DNA of 64,000 nt from Candidatus Dadabacteria bacterium (GCA_022822065.1 JAJECI010000007.1:215256-279255), one strand, 5' to 3'; shown: positions 28,002 to 36,762, numbered from the stretch's first letter. Numbers and translations: made by a program. Notes: generated by a model not told the origin, from the letters alone.

Positions 28002-29429
28002 ATGAGAAATATTACAATTCTGTTTTCCTGCTTTATAACTGTTCTCGTCGTTGCTTTTGCAGATATGCGACCTGCTTTTGCAGACCACGGTGTAACCGCC
28101 CAAGAGGCAAGCGAGATGGGTACTATGCAGGCCATGAAAGATTTCGTGTTGAACGTAAAAGCCAGCCGGGAGGCGCTCGACACTAACGAAGAACACGCGC
28201 AATTCCGCGACGCCATGAGGACTGACGGCTCGGATTGGAAATACGGCAACACTTACATTATTGCCGTCAATCCAGGAACTAGCAGGAATTACAAGGCGGG
28301 CGAGATTGTAACTTTTCATGCGGAACATCCCCTTGCTACGGACAAGTCATTGAGGCATATCGAAATTTTCCGCAATCTTATGACGAAGGTATATATGCTG
28401 GGTGAAGGCGAAGATGCGGCCTGCGTCGAGGACAAGACCGGAACATATGGCAATCATATCTGTGCCGCTAAAACTACCCTTACAAACGAAAGAGGATTCA
28501 CAAACGATGTTATATCGGTTGTCGGCTTTCACCACGAAGCGGATGAAGCAAGTGCTGAAAAGATCCAGTGTCCTGATCTCGGCGACGAATACTTCGGCGA
28601 ACCAGGAACGGACCCCGATGGAATGCAATTTACGCGCACAAGTGCCGATATGGTTACTGACAGGGAAAGTTTGAAGAATTATCTGAAAACGGTGGAAGAA
28701 CTCATTTCTGACCGGATTGAACAAATTACGATGGTCCCCGGATTTGAAGAGTTGGGACCTCTCCAAAAAGGAGCATTTATAACTCAAGGACTAGTTTTAA
28801 GCAGGCCCTGCTGGAGGAAAGAGCCCTGGACATCGGGGGAAATATATTTCTACCTGATCAGGTATGCTCGGGGCGCGGGCGCGGCTACACAACACGGGAT
28901 ATTTAACGGACTTAGTCCTCAGTTTGAGGACACAACGCTGCTTCTCTACGACGGCTGCACTGACGTCGGCCAGACAGTGTTTCAGATACTGGAAGAGAAT
29001 CCCGACGGTTTTCTCGAATACTATTGGTCTAACCCCGTTAAGACCGATGACAGAGTGGCTGATGCGAGCGGGAACCCCATACGAGGCTTATCCCCTGGCA
29101 CATCGGTCAAGCTCGGCTACTTCTTAACGACAAACTTCAGAGGCGGGACCCAGACGAATTTCGTCATCGGTTCCGGCATTTATCCGGAGGATCAGGAATA
29201 TTACGTTCCTGAGTCAGGAGTGTGTCAGGATATTCCTGATTACTTAACCGAAACCGCACGTCAGCATCTAGACAAATTCCCAAAAGCTCCAGAGCAGGAG
29301 GAAGATGACGGAGGATGCGCGATTGCTTCCGGAGACCAAGGCAATCTCAAGGTTGCAGGGTTTAACTTGCTTTTGATCACCTTGGTTACGTTCTTTGCGG
29401 TTTCGAGGAAAAGCCGCTTGAAGGGTTGA
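28002..29429 (+). CDS. Secreted tandem Cache-like protein with GCAIA C-terminal anchor (copy B)
   Basis: AAAGGAG precedes the ATG at 28002; the TTG two codons upstream is less likely. The 475-residue product has a signal peptide ending in PAFA before DH. Domain 1 (about 40-200) has WKYGNTYIIAV, a Cache-like IVTFHAEHPLATDKSLR strand-turn, four Cys and the motif GFHHEADE. A helical linker (LKNYLKTVEELI) leads to domain 2 (WTSGEIYFYLIR, HGIFNGLSP, FLEYYWSNP, SPGTSVKLGYF, GSGIYPED). An acidic spacer and GCAIA, then FNLLLITLVTFFAV and a basic tail, end the protein. Domain 2 and the tail match copy A; the whole architecture matches copy C. Function is unrecognised; a periplasmic or surface ligand-binding role is inferred. 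Confidence 0.7.
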   Translation: MRNITILFSCFITVLVVAFADMRPAFADHGVTAQEASEMGTMQAMKDFVLNVKASREALDTNEEHAQFRDAMRTDGSDWKYGNTYIIAVNPGTSRNYKAGEIVTFHAEHPLATDKSLRHIEIFRNLMTKVYMLGEGEDAACVEDKTGTYGNHICAAKTTLTNERGFTNDVISVVGFHHEADEASAEKIQCPDLGDEYFGEPGTDPDGMQFTRTSADMVTDRESLKNYLKTVEELISDRIEQITMVPGFEELGPLQKGAFITQGLVLSRPCWRKEPWTSGEIYFYLIRYARGAGAATQHGIFNGLSPQFEDTTLLLYDGCTDVGQTVFQILEENPDGFLEYYWSNPVKTDDRVADASGNPIRGLSPGTSVKLGYFLTTNFRGGTQTNFVIGSGIYPEDQEYYVPESGVCQDIPDYLTETARQHLDKFPKAPEQEEDDGGCAIASGDQGNLKVAGFNLLLITLVTFFAVSRKSRLKG

Positions 29430-29533
29430 AAATGCTGCTTTAATTGTTGGATTACAGAAGCAGCGGGGTGGATCTGAAAGCCGGTCAGAGAACCAATTCG
29501 GTTACTTTAATCGAGTCCGGTTATGATACATCT

Positions 29534-30271
29534 CTACATTTTCGTATCGAGAAAGTTCCTGAATGTGGAAATGTTGCTCTCGCGGGCCTCGGGGACGGTT
29601 CCTGAGAAAATGATCTCACCCTCATAAAGAAAAGCTACCCTGTCGGAGACCTCGTAGGCTGTGCCTATGTCGTGGGTGATGACGATCCCGGTTATGCCGA
29701 GCCGGTTTCTCATGTCCTTTATGAGCTTCGCGATCCTTTTTATGTTTGGAGGATCAAGACCGGTCGTGGGCTCGTCGTAGAGAAGGATCTTCGGGCGCGT
29801 GGCGATGGCCCTTGCCAAGGCCACCCTTTTTTTCATTCCTCCGCTGAGCTCCCCCGGATACTTGTCCTCAATTCCCGGAAGGTCGACAAGTTCAAGGTTC
29901 CGCGCGACCGCTTTTTTTATTTCCTCGGGGGGAAGATCAGAATTCTCAACCAGAGGATAGGCTATATTCTCCTCAACTGTAAGCGAATCAAAAAGAGCCG
30001 AGCCCTGAAACAGCATGCCCGTCTCCTTTCTTATTTTCACAAGCTGTTTTTCATCCATCTGGACCGTGTCTTCTCCCAGAACCATAACCTTCCCGCTGTC
30101 GGGCTTAACGAGACCGTTTATTTCCTTGAGCAAGACGCTTTTCCCCACCCCGCTTTCTCCCAAAACGGTAAGAATTTCCCCTTCTCTCACAAAAAGATTC
30201 ACTCCCCTGTGAACTATCTTTCCGTCAAAGGACTTATATACGTCCGTCATTTCAATTATGTTTTCCGACAT
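29534..30271 (-). CDS. MlaF-like ABC transporter ATPase
   Basis: The 245-residue ATPase has Walker A GESGVGKS, Q-loop MLFQGSALFDSLTVEEN, signature LSGGMKKR, Walker B KILLYDEPTTGLDPP and the switch ITHD. The wording FQGSALFDSLTVEENIAYPL is characteristic of the MlaF/Ttg2A family that powers phospholipid movement between the membranes of Gram-negative bacteria. A matching MlaE-like permease lies 4.4 kb away on the same strand; no MlaD is in the window. It is divergent from the superoxide dismutase gene. Confidence 0.88.
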   Translation of the reverse strand: MSENIIEMTDVYKSFDGKIVHRGVNLFVREGEILTVLGESGVGKSVLLKEINGLVKPDSGKVMVLGEDTVQMDEKQLVKIRKETGMLFQGSALFDSLTVEENIAYPLVENSDLPPEEIKKAVARNLELVDLPGIEDKYPGELSGGMKKRVALARAIATRPKILLYDEPTTGLDPPNIKRIAKLIKDMRNRLGITGIVITHDIGTAYEVSDRVAFLYEGEIIFSGTVPEARESNISTFRNFLDTKM

Positions 30272-30344
30272 GGCGGCCTCAGAGGTTAAATTTACTTTAT
30301 CGTAGCTATATGTAAAAACGGGGGAACTTTCTGGTATAATCTAC

Positions 30345-30373
30345 TTGCAACTGCCCGAGGTTGCGTATATAAT
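30345..30373 (+). promoter_or_regulatory. sod promoter (TTGCAA-N17-TATAAT)
   Basis: A -35 TTGCAA and a perfect -10 TATAAT separated by 17 bases lie 44 bp before the superoxide dismutase ATG. A further TATAAT lies at about 30335-30340 without a convincing -35. Confidence 0.7.
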
Positions 30374-30416
30374 GGCAAGCTTGGCTTTTAAACAGAGAGA
30401 TTAACAGGAGAGAGAA

Positions 30417-31028
30417 ATGGCGCACGAACTACCCGATCTTCCTTATGATCATGATGCTTTGGAACCGCATATAGACGCGGAAACGATGAGAATACACCAT
30501 TCAAAGCACCATCAAGGTTACGTAAACAACCTAAACGCAGCGCTGGAGAAACATCCGGAGTTGGCGGACAAATCGCTTGAGGAACTGCTCGGTGATCTTG
30601 CCTCGGTTCCCGAAGACATAAGAACCGCGGTAAGAAACAACGGCGGGGGACATGCGAATCACAGTCTTTTCTGGCCGTGTATGGCTCCCGGTTCCGGAGG
30701 AACGCCTTCGGGAGAGCTTGCTGATGCCATAGATTCTGCGTTCGGAAGCTTCGACGCTTTCGTCGAGACGTTCTCCAAGGCGGCCGCAACCAGGTTCGGA
30801 AGCGGCTGGGCGTGGCTTTGCGTGGACGGGGACGGAGGGCTCGTGGTAACATCCACCGCAAACCAGGACAATCCGGTTTCCGAGGGACTGAAACCCATTC
30901 TGGGTCTTGACGTCTGGGAGCATGCATATTATCTGAACTACCAGAACAGAAGGCCCGACTACGTGAAGGCGTGGTGGAATGTGGTGAACTGGGAACAGGT
31001 TTCAGAGAACTTCGCCGGGGCGAAGTAA
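30417..31028 (+). CDS. sodA: Superoxide dismutase, Mn/Fe family (Mn-like)
   Basis: Dismutates superoxide to oxygen and peroxide. The 203 residues contain all four metal ligands: His27 in MRIHHSKHH, His in [11 protein letters not shown], and Asp and His in [21 protein letters not shown]. The GGGHANH and [21 protein letters not shown] wording resembles Mn-type enzymes such as Bacillus SodA, but metal choice is an inference. AGGAGAG precedes the ATG. No signal peptide is present, so it is cytoplasmic. Confidence 0.93.
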   Translation: MAHELPDLPYDHDALEPHIDAETMRIHHSKHHQGYVNNLNAALEKHPELADKSLEELLGDLASVPEDIRTAVRNNGGGHANHSLFWPCMAPGSGGTPSGELADAIDSAFGSFDAFVETFSKAAATRFGSGWAWLCVDGDGGLVVTSTANQDNPVSEGLKPILGLDVWEHAYYLNYQNRRPDYVKAWWNVVNWEQVSENFAGAK

Positions 31029-31059
31029 CTCCCGCGAAACCGCACTCGGAAAAAAACGC

Positions 31060-31088
31060 TTACATTTTAGCACGAAAAATCTTATAAT
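31060..31088 (+). promoter_or_regulatory. Sigma-factor gene promoter (TTACAT-N17-TATAAT)
   Basis: TTACAT and a perfect TATAAT at the optimal 17-base spacing lie about 105 bp upstream of the sigma-70 family gene, giving a leader of roughly 100 nt. Confidence 0.65.
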
Positions 31089-31193
31089 TGCCTAATAGGG
31101 ACGGAAGGTGCTAATTTTCATTGCCCGCTTGGGCTTTGAGAACCTTTTTTTGTTGCCTCCGTTTTTCAATCAGGGAATTGGTGAAAAAGCAAG

Positions 31194-32339
31194 ATGGACA
31201 TCAAATACAAAGATTTTCAGGATAATACGGGACACGATGCCGGGTTTGAATCCTACGATGTCGACGATGATATCGAGGAAAGCGAAACCGAAGAGAATTT
31301 TGACGGCCCGGACGAAGAGGAACTGAAACCCAGGGGAAAAGAGAAGGAAAAGGACAAGTGGATCCCCGACGAACAGCTCCGTCTTCTTTACGTCTATTTT
31401 AAGGACATGGCCGTTGAGCCTCTTTTCGCCGCAAAGCAGGAAGTCGAGATATCCGCGAGAATCAAGATGTGCGAAATCAGGATGGCCAAAGTGCCCAAGA
31501 GCATTGAGAAATACGAGAAAATCCGCACAAGGAAAAACTCGGCCAGGGCGCGCGCGATAGCGCACAGAATAGCGGTCCTGCGCGCGATGGAGAGAATTTA
31601 CGTCGACTGGGCGCTCAAACTCAAGCAGAAGTTCGTAAAGGCCAACCTGAGGCTCGTAATAACGATTTCGAGAAGATACATGAGCAGGGGACTGCCGCTT
31701 CCGGATCTCATCCAGGAAGGAAATCTCGGTCTAATGCGCGCTGTTGAAAGATTCGATTACACAAAGGGCTACAAGTTCTCCACCTACGCCTCATGGTGGA
31801 TACATCAGGCCATACTCAGGGCCCTCCAGGGACAGACCAGAACCATAAAGGTCCCTGTTTACTTGCTTGAGCAGGCAAACAGGGTTTACAAGACGAGCGC
31901 GAAGCTTAGCAAGGAAATGGGAAGAAAACCGACGCCCAAGGAAATAGCCGAGGCCTCGGGGATCTCAGCAGAGGTTATAAACAGGATTCTCAATTCCACA
32001 AACGACGCCATAAGCCTCGACACGCCGGTTCTCGACGGGGAGAAGACAACGCTCCTTGATTCGGTCGCAGATAAGGAAGCTAAAATCCCCGACACGATAA
32101 TAGCGAAGATGTCTCTCGCGGAAAAACTGAAGGAAGCCCTGACTCTTCTGAATCAAAGGGAAGAGGAGATCATCAGGCTTCGCTTCGGCATAGGACGCCA
32201 GAGCACTTATACTCTCGACGAAATCGGCAAGAGGTTCAACCTGACCAGGGAAAGGATAAGGCAGATAGAAAAGGCCGCCCTCGGGAAACTTGCAAGTTCC
32301 GGCGTGAGAAAAGATCTGGAAAGCTTTCTCAAACAGTAG
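31194..32339 (+). CDS. RNA polymerase sigma-70 family factor (RpoD/RpoS-like)
   Basis: The 381-residue factor has a short acidic N-terminus instead of a full region 1.1, then region 1.2 (LLYVYFKDMAVEPLFAAKQEVEISARI). Region 2 follows (LKLKQKFVKANLRLVITISRRYMSRGLPLPDLIQEGNLGLMRAVERFDY and KGYKFSTYASWWIHQAILRALQGQTRTIKVPVY). Then come region 3 (KPTPKEIAEASGISAEVI) and region 4.2 with the helix-turn-helix YTLDEIGKRFNLTRERIRQIEKAAL. The lack of region 1.1 points to a group 2 or RpoS-like factor, though some phyla have short housekeeping factors; I cannot decide which. Confidence 0.9.
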   Translation: MDIKYKDFQDNTGHDAGFESYDVDDDIEESETEENFDGPDEEELKPRGKEKEKDKWIPDEQLRLLYVYFKDMAVEPLFAAKQEVEISARIKMCEIRMAKVPKSIEKYEKIRTRKNSARARAIAHRIAVLRAMERIYVDWALKLKQKFVKANLRLVITISRRYMSRGLPLPDLIQEGNLGLMRAVERFDYTKGYKFSTYASWWIHQAILRALQGQTRTIKVPVYLLEQANRVYKTSAKLSKEMGRKPTPKEIAEASGISAEVINRILNSTNDAISLDTPVLDGEKTTLLDSVADKEAKIPDTIIAKMSLAEKLKEALTLLNQREEEIIRLRFGIGRQSTYTLDEIGKRFNLTRERIRQIEKAALGKLASSGVRKDLESFLKQ

Positions 32340-32357
32340 AGCTGAATCGCGGCCCGT

Positions 32358-33701
32358 CTAGCCGAAACCGTAGTAATCAATCCCCAGATGGCTTATCAGT
32401 TCCTCGCCCCGCAGGTAGCGAAGCGTGTTCTGCAGCTTGGTGAACTGGACGAAAAGATCGTGCTCGGGGTAGAGCCTCTTGTCGACCATGGGACTTTTGA
32501 AATAAAAGGAAAGCCACTCCTGGACCCCGTAAATGCCGGCGCGATGCGCAAGGTCTAGGAACAGTACGAGATCAAGAACCACAGGGGCAGCGAGTATGCT
32601 GTCGCGGCAGAGAAAATTGACCTTTATCTGCATGGGATAATCGAGCCATCCGAAAACATCTATATTGTCCCACGCCTCTTTTTCGTCTCCGCGCGGCGGG
32701 TAGTAGTTTATTCTTACCTTGTGGTAGTAATCCGAGTAAAGTTCAGGATTTATCTCGGGCTGAAATATGTACTCAAGCGCGCCCAGCTTGCTTTCTTCCT
32801 TAGTTTTGAAAGAGCCGGGATCATCAAGCACCTCTCCGTCCCGGTTGCCAAGTATATTGGTTGAAAACCACCCGTTGAGCCCGAGCATCCTGCTTTTAAG
32901 ACCCGGGGCCAGGATAGTCTTCATGAGTGTCTGGCCGGTTTTGAAATCCTTGCCGGCTATGGGAACCTCGTTTTCGGTTGCGAGCTGCTGAAGCGCTGGG
33001 ATGTCCACGGACAGGTTTGGAGCCCCGTTTCCGTAGGAGGCGCCGCATTTTATGGCCGCGTAGGCGTAGATCATGCTCGGGGGAATATCATCGTGATTTT
33101 CCCTTAGACCTTTCTCGAAACTCTCTACGGTCTCATGAACTTCCGACGGCTCAAGATACACCTCGGTACTCCCGCACCAGAGCATTACCAGCCTTTCGAT
33201 ATCGTTTTCTCTCTGGAATCTCTTTATGTCCCTGATCAGCGCCTCGGCAAGATGCATCTTCGTCTTGCCCTTTTTTACGTAGGAACCCTTGAGATTGCGG
33301 ACGTACCTGTTATCAAAGACGGCCCGCATCGGAGACTCTTTTTCAAGATCCCGTCTTATCTTCCCGAGAAGTTCGGGACTGAGCACTCCGGCCCGAAGCG
33401 CTGAGGCGTGGCAGTCTTCATCGTGTATGTCCCATCCGGCAAACACCATGTCCTGCACTTCGGCTAGCGGGACCAAATCTTTTATCAAAGGAAAGTTCTT
33501 CTCGGTTCTTTTGCCGAGCCTGATTTTCCCCATTTGCGTCAGGGAACCGATGGGCCTTCCCACTCCCTTTACTACCGCCTTTACGCCCGCTATGAAAGTT
33601 GTGCTTACCGCCCCGCTCATCCCGGGTATCAGCACTCCGAGCTTTCCCTTGGCCGGGCGGATATCGAATTTTCTCTGGAACTTCTGGTTTGGATCGGTCA
33701 A
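32358..33701 (-). CDS. myo-Inositol-1-phosphate synthase
   Basis: Converts glucose 6-phosphate to inositol 3-phosphate using NAD. The reading from the TTG at 33701 (MTDPNQKFQRKF) gives 447 residues; the longer frame would overlap rpsI by about 60 bases. AAAAGG at the rpsI end is a suitable ribosome-binding site. The NAD-binding loop GKLGVLIPGMSGAVSTT, IPPSMIYAYAAIKCGASYGNGAPNLSVD, IAGKDFKTGQTLMKT, LGLNGWFSTNILGNRDG and CRDSILAAPVVLDLV are typical. Inositol is uncommon in Gram-negative bacteria; it may serve phosphatidylinositol or inositol solutes. It follows rplM-rpsI on the same strand by seven bases. Confidence 0.9.
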   Translation of the reverse strand: MTDPNQKFQRKFDIRPAKGKLGVLIPGMSGAVSTTFIAGVKAVVKGVGRPIGSLTQMGKIRLGKRTEKNFPLIKDLVPLAEVQDMVFAGWDIHDEDCHASALRAGVLSPELLGKIRRDLEKESPMRAVFDNRYVRNLKGSYVKKGKTKMHLAEALIRDIKRFQRENDIERLVMLWCGSTEVYLEPSEVHETVESFEKGLRENHDDIPPSMIYAYAAIKCGASYGNGAPNLSVDIPALQQLATENEVPIAGKDFKTGQTLMKTILAPGLKSRMLGLNGWFSTNILGNRDGEVLDDPGSFKTKEESKLGALEYIFQPEINPELYSDYYHKVRINYYPPRGDEKEAWDNIDVFGWLDYPMQIKVNFLCRDSILAAPVVLDLVLFLDLAHRAGIYGVQEWLSFYFKSPMVDKRLYPEHDLFVQFTKLQNTLRYLRGEELISHLGIDYYGFG

Positions 33702-33708
33702 GTATGAA

Positions 33709-34104
33709 TTACCTTTTGGAGAACTGCTGTCCCCTTCTCGCCTTGCGCTTCCCGTACTTTTTGCTCTCAACCATCCTGGGGTCGCGTTTCAGCAGTCCGG
33801 AAACCTTGAGTTTCTTGCGAAGCGACTCGTTGGCCTTGAGAAGGGCTCTGGCAAGCCCGTGGCTCATTGCTCCCGCCTGGCCGGTAAGGCCTCCTCCCTT
33901 GACCCTGACCATCACGTCATACTCCATGGAAGTATCGGTGACGCTAAGTGGTTCACGGGCCTTTATCTGCCACACTTCTCTGGGAAAGTACTCTTCCACG
34001 GATTTTTTGTTCACGGTGATGGAACCGCTGCCCCTTCTAAGCCATACTCTCGCGATTGACGTTTTTCTTCTCCCCGTGCCATTGTATATAACGGTTTCAG
34101 GCAT
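33709..34104 (-). CDS. rpsI: 30S ribosomal protein S9
   Basis: The 131 residues include YNGTGRRKTSIARVWLRRGSGSITVNKKSVEEYF, VRVKGGGLTGQAGAMSHGLARALLK and the basic tail DPRMVESKKYGKRKARRGQQFSKR, all diagnostic of S9. It directly follows rplM by six bases in the standard L13-S9 pair. Confidence 0.97.
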   Translation of the reverse strand: MPETVIYNGTGRRKTSIARVWLRRGSGSITVNKKSVEEYFPREVWQIKAREPLSVTDTSMEYDVMVRVKGGGLTGQAGAMSHGLARALLKANESLRKKLKVSGLLKRDPRMVESKKYGKRKARRGQQFSKR

Positions 34105-34110
34105 AATGAA

Positions 34111-34539
34111 TCAGACCTCCAGGACCTCGGGATTCTGGGCCACGTGCGGATGCTTGTCTCCGACATAGACTTTCATCCGCTGTATGAGTTTCTTCTGCCA
34201 CCTGTTTTTGGGAAGCATCCCCCAGACGGCCTTGCGGATTATCTCGCCCGGCTTTTTCTCGGCCAGCTCTTGCGCAGTCACGGATTTAAGTCCCCCGGGA
34301 TAGTGTGAATGGCTGTAGTAGGTTTTCTGCTCCCACTTCCTGCCGGAGAACGTGGCTTTGTCAGCGTTGACTATAACGACGAAATCCCCGATATCCGAAT
34401 GGGGAGCGAAGTGCGGTTTATCCTTGCCCCTAAGAATCGAAACCACCTTGGTTGCGAGTCTTCCGACGGGTTTTCCCCGAGCGTCGATCAGGTACCACTT
34501 CTTTTCAAAATCGTCGTTTCTGGCCATATATGACTTCAT
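34111..34539 (-). CDS. rplM: 50S ribosomal protein L13
   Basis: The 142 residues contain KKWYLIDARGKPVGRLATKVVSILRGKDKPHFAPHSDIGDFVVIVNADK, HYPGGLK, and MLPKNRWQKKLIQRMKVYVGDKHPHVAQNPE, matching L13. The start at MKSYMARNDD has a GAGAG-type site; an ATG five codons downstream is possible. It is the first gene of the rplM-rpsI-inositol-phosphate-synthase run. Confidence 0.96.
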   Translation of the reverse strand: MKSYMARNDDFEKKWYLIDARGKPVGRLATKVVSILRGKDKPHFAPHSDIGDFVVIVNADKATFSGRKWEQKTYYSHSHYPGGLKSVTAQELAEKKPGEIIRKAVWGMLPKNRWQKKLIQRMKVYVGDKHPHVAQNPEVLEV

Positions 34540-34626
34540 AGCATTCTCTCTTCGGATAAATTAAGGGTATCGATTCTACCGAATGTAACCCCAAAGTCAA
34601 AGAAATTTAAGCGGCCAGAGAAAAGA

Positions 34627-35415
34627 TTAGAAGTCATAAAAAGCGATAACGAATATTTTCGAGAGAATGAAGTCGAAAAGTATTATCAGAAAAAGCGAGA
34701 TCACAACAGTCTTAGTGGTGGCGTTTCCGACCCCGCGTGTCCCCCCCTCGGCTTTCATTCCCACATAGCAGCCGGTAATCGCCACTATGATTCCGAAAAA
34801 CAACGTCTTGGAAATACCGGTCATCAGGTCTTCAAGGGAGACCCAGCCTCTTATGCTTTCGATGAAAAGAGTGGGTTTCACGTTAAGTTCCATCTGAGAG
34901 ATGATCATCGCCCCTCCTATGCCCGCGAGGTTGGATATTACCGCAAGCAGCGGAAAAGATATGATGCACGCCATGAGCCTCGGAGAGACAAGTTTTCTGA
35001 TCGGATCAGCTCCGAGGGTCCTTATGGCGTCTATCTGCTCTGTTACCTTCATCGAGCTTATCTCGGCCGTGATGCCGGAACCGACCCTCCCGCCCACAAG
35101 AAGAGAGGTTATTATGGGACCGAGTTCCCTCACGAACGAGAGAGTAACCACGGGGCCTACAAGCCCCTTTGCCCCGAACCACGCGAATCCCCACGCCAGC
35201 TGCACTACCATCACCATTCCGATCGCCATGGCGGAAACCACGACTATGGAAATTGAACGAAAGCCTATATCGTATATCTGGGCAACCAGAAGATCGTAAT
35301 CATAGGGAGGAGTAACGGTGACTACGATTGAATTCCAGAAGAAAAAGCAGACCTCTCCAACGCCGAGAACAAAGTTATAGAAACTGTTGACAACTTCGGA
35401 TACAAACCTGCTCAT
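34627..35415 (-). CDS. MlaE-like ABC transporter permease
   Basis: The 262-residue inner-membrane permease has about five to six membrane segments and the MlaE signature region: MAIGMVMVVQLAWGFAWFGAKGLVGPVVTLSFVRELGPIITSLLVGGRVGSGITAEISSMKVTEQIDAIRTLGADPIRKLVSPRLMAC (spread over about residues 63-150). Together with the MlaF-like ATPase at 29.5 kb it probably forms a phospholipid transporter, though the two genes are split. Its start codon overlaps the stop of the upstream lipoprotein gene by four bases, so the two are translationally coupled. Confidence 0.9.
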   Translation of the reverse strand: MSRFVSEVVNSFYNFVLGVGEVCFFFWNSIVVTVTPPYDYDLLVAQIYDIGFRSISIVVVSAMAIGMVMVVQLAWGFAWFGAKGLVGPVVTLSFVRELGPIITSLLVGGRVGSGITAEISSMKVTEQIDAIRTLGADPIRKLVSPRLMACIISFPLLAVISNLAGIGGAMIISQMELNVKPTLFIESIRGWVSLEDLMTGISKTLFFGIIVAITGCYVGMKAEGGTRGVGNATTKTVVISLFLIILFDFILSKIFVIAFYDF

Positions 35416-35963
35416 TTAGCCCAAATCTCCTCGAAACCTGAAACGAAATCAATGAATTCCCCGAGATTGGCCTTGAAGTCGGCCGGGTCCGCCGAATAGC
35501 TGAAATCGTAATCGCATTTTGGAGACTTGTGCACAACCGTCGCAAGGGCGAAATTCTCATCACTAAGCGACGCCTCGTACTCAGTGTAGAGCCCCGCGGC
35601 ACCGCCGACCCTGATATCCTTTCGCACCCTAGTCCGTTTTTTGCTCAAGCCGACAACCAGGGAATCCGAAAGCGTCTGAAGATCGTAATCCCGGTTCGCG
35701 CAGAGGGAACTTACCGTTAAAATGAGATCACTCGCCGGGTTGTAAAAAGCTATGTCTCCCCCTTCTATCGGTATCCTTTCCCAGTCCTGCGAAAGGGGTG
35801 CGACACGGTAACTGTTTAGCTCCGTGGTGTATACCCAGTCCTTCATTTTTCCAGGCTTCCTGTCATCCCCAGAAGCGTAGTTAACCAAAAACTTCGTCGC
35901 AGAGCACGAACTCATGAGGAAGATCAGCGAAAACGCGATGAAAAAATAGGTCTCTTTGCGCAT
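35412..35963 (-). CDS. Lipoprotein co-translated with the MlaE-like permease
   Basis: The 183-residue precursor has a lipoprotein signal (FFIAFSLIFLMSSC, modified Cys about residue 20). The mature part is a small soluble domain with WERIPIEGGDIAFYNPASDLILTVSSLC, DLQTLSDSLVVGL, RKDIRVGGAAGLYTEYEASL and PADFKANLGEFIDFVSGF. I do not recognise a named family. GGGAG lies upstream of the ATG. The ATGA overlap with mlaE suggests a partner role in lipid transport, for example at the outer membrane in place of MlaA or MlaC; that is inference only. Confidence 0.75.
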   Translation of the reverse strand: MRKETYFFIAFSLIFLMSSCSATKFLVNYASGDDRKPGKMKDWVYTTELNSYRVAPLSQDWERIPIEGGDIAFYNPASDLILTVSSLCANRDYDLQTLSDSLVVGLSKKRTRVRKDIRVGGAAGLYTEYEASLSDENFALATVVHKSPKCDYDFSYSADPADFKANLGEFIDFVSGFEEIWAK

Positions 35964-36070
35964 AATATAATAACTCCCTAGATTTCTTGGGAAGCGTAAC
36001 TGCTTAAAATACTTGAATACATCCTAAAAACCAAGGATCATAGGACCTAAAAACAAACCGAGGTGAGTTA

Positions 36071-36343
36071 TTGAGTCCAGTAACGATATACACGAGCTTT
36101 TACTGCACTTACTGCAGAAGGGCAAAAAGACTTCTTGAGAAAAAACAAGTGGATTACGAAGAGATACGGCTTGACGAGGATCTGGAAAAAAGAGAAGAGC
36201 TTGTCGAGAGCCTTAACTGGAGAACCGTGCCCATGATCTTCGTAAACGAGCAGTTTATAGGCGGTTACGACCAGCTTGCGGCACTTGAGCGCTCGGGGGA
36301 ACTTGACCGCATGCTCGGTTCCACGGCCCAGAGCGATTCCTGA
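36071..36343 (+). CDS. Glutaredoxin
   Basis: The 90-residue protein has the dithiol active site CTYC (residues 12-15) after VTIYTSFY, the cis-Pro TVPMIFVNEQFIGGYDQL loop and the GG motif, matching the GrxC family. It starts at TTG (36071) with GAGGTGA eight bases upstream; the next ATG would remove the active site. It would use glutathione, consistent with gshA at 20-21 kb. It stands alone upstream of the cobalamin riboswitch. Confidence 0.9.
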   Translation: MSPVTIYTSFYCTYCRRAKRLLEKKQVDYEEIRLDEDLEKREELVESLNWRTVPMIFVNEQFIGGYDQLAALERSGELDRMLGSTAQSDS

Positions 36344-36369
36344 TGATGCTTCCCGTCGACTGGAAGCTT

Positions 36370-36398
36370 TTGACACCCCAACCGCCAACCTGTATTGT
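36370..36398 (+). promoter_or_regulatory. btuB riboswitch promoter (TTGACA-N17-TATTGT)
   Basis: A perfect -35 TTGACA and TATTGT at 17-base spacing lie just upstream of the riboswitch, putting the predicted transcript start at about 36405. Confidence 0.65.
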
Positions 36399-36404
36399 TA
36401 TATT

Positions 36405-36635
36405 CAGATTCGGGTTAAGGGAATCGGGTGAGAATCCCGAACTGTTCCCGCAGCCGTAATAAGGGTTTTTTCGGTGCCCATGCGAAGCGTGCTTGCGTTT
36501 CGGGTCACTGGCTTCAAATACAGTAGCCGGGAAGGCCGTATCCGGAAAAGCCGCCCTGTTTCTACAACAGGCGACCCTTTAAGTCGGAAGACCTGCCTGC
36601 GTCAATCCAGCAGCTTTGCCTCGGGAGTTAGGCGT
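36405..36635 (+). ncRNA. Cobalamin riboswitch
   Basis: The leader has conserved cobalamin-aptamer segments: GGGAATCGGGTGAGAATCCCG followed by ACTGTTCCCGCAGCCGTAA, which is the P3/P4-P5 core, then a GCCGGGAAGGCCG-type element. The B12-box-like GTCGGAAGACCTGCCTGC ends the core. Boundaries are approximate. It fills most of the 419-bp gene-free stretch between the glutaredoxin and btuB. Adenosylcobalamin binding would be expected to shut off btuB expression. Confidence 0.9.
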
Positions 36636-36762
36636 ATGGACATTGAAAACACATCTTCCATTCTTCGCGCAGACGCGCGGTTCCTGTTTTCCGCCCCATG
36701 TGTTCATTCATTTAATCGCTCTTCCAGGGAAAGCCATCTACCAGCACCTGGAGGAGTCAAGA

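Noticed and set aside
29432..29470. GCTGCTT/AAGCAGC inverted repeat after Cache-like gene B
   Set aside because: The loop is long (about 17 bases) and the plus-strand side lacks a T-run; it could be a weak terminator for the minus-strand ATPase gene, but support is too thin.
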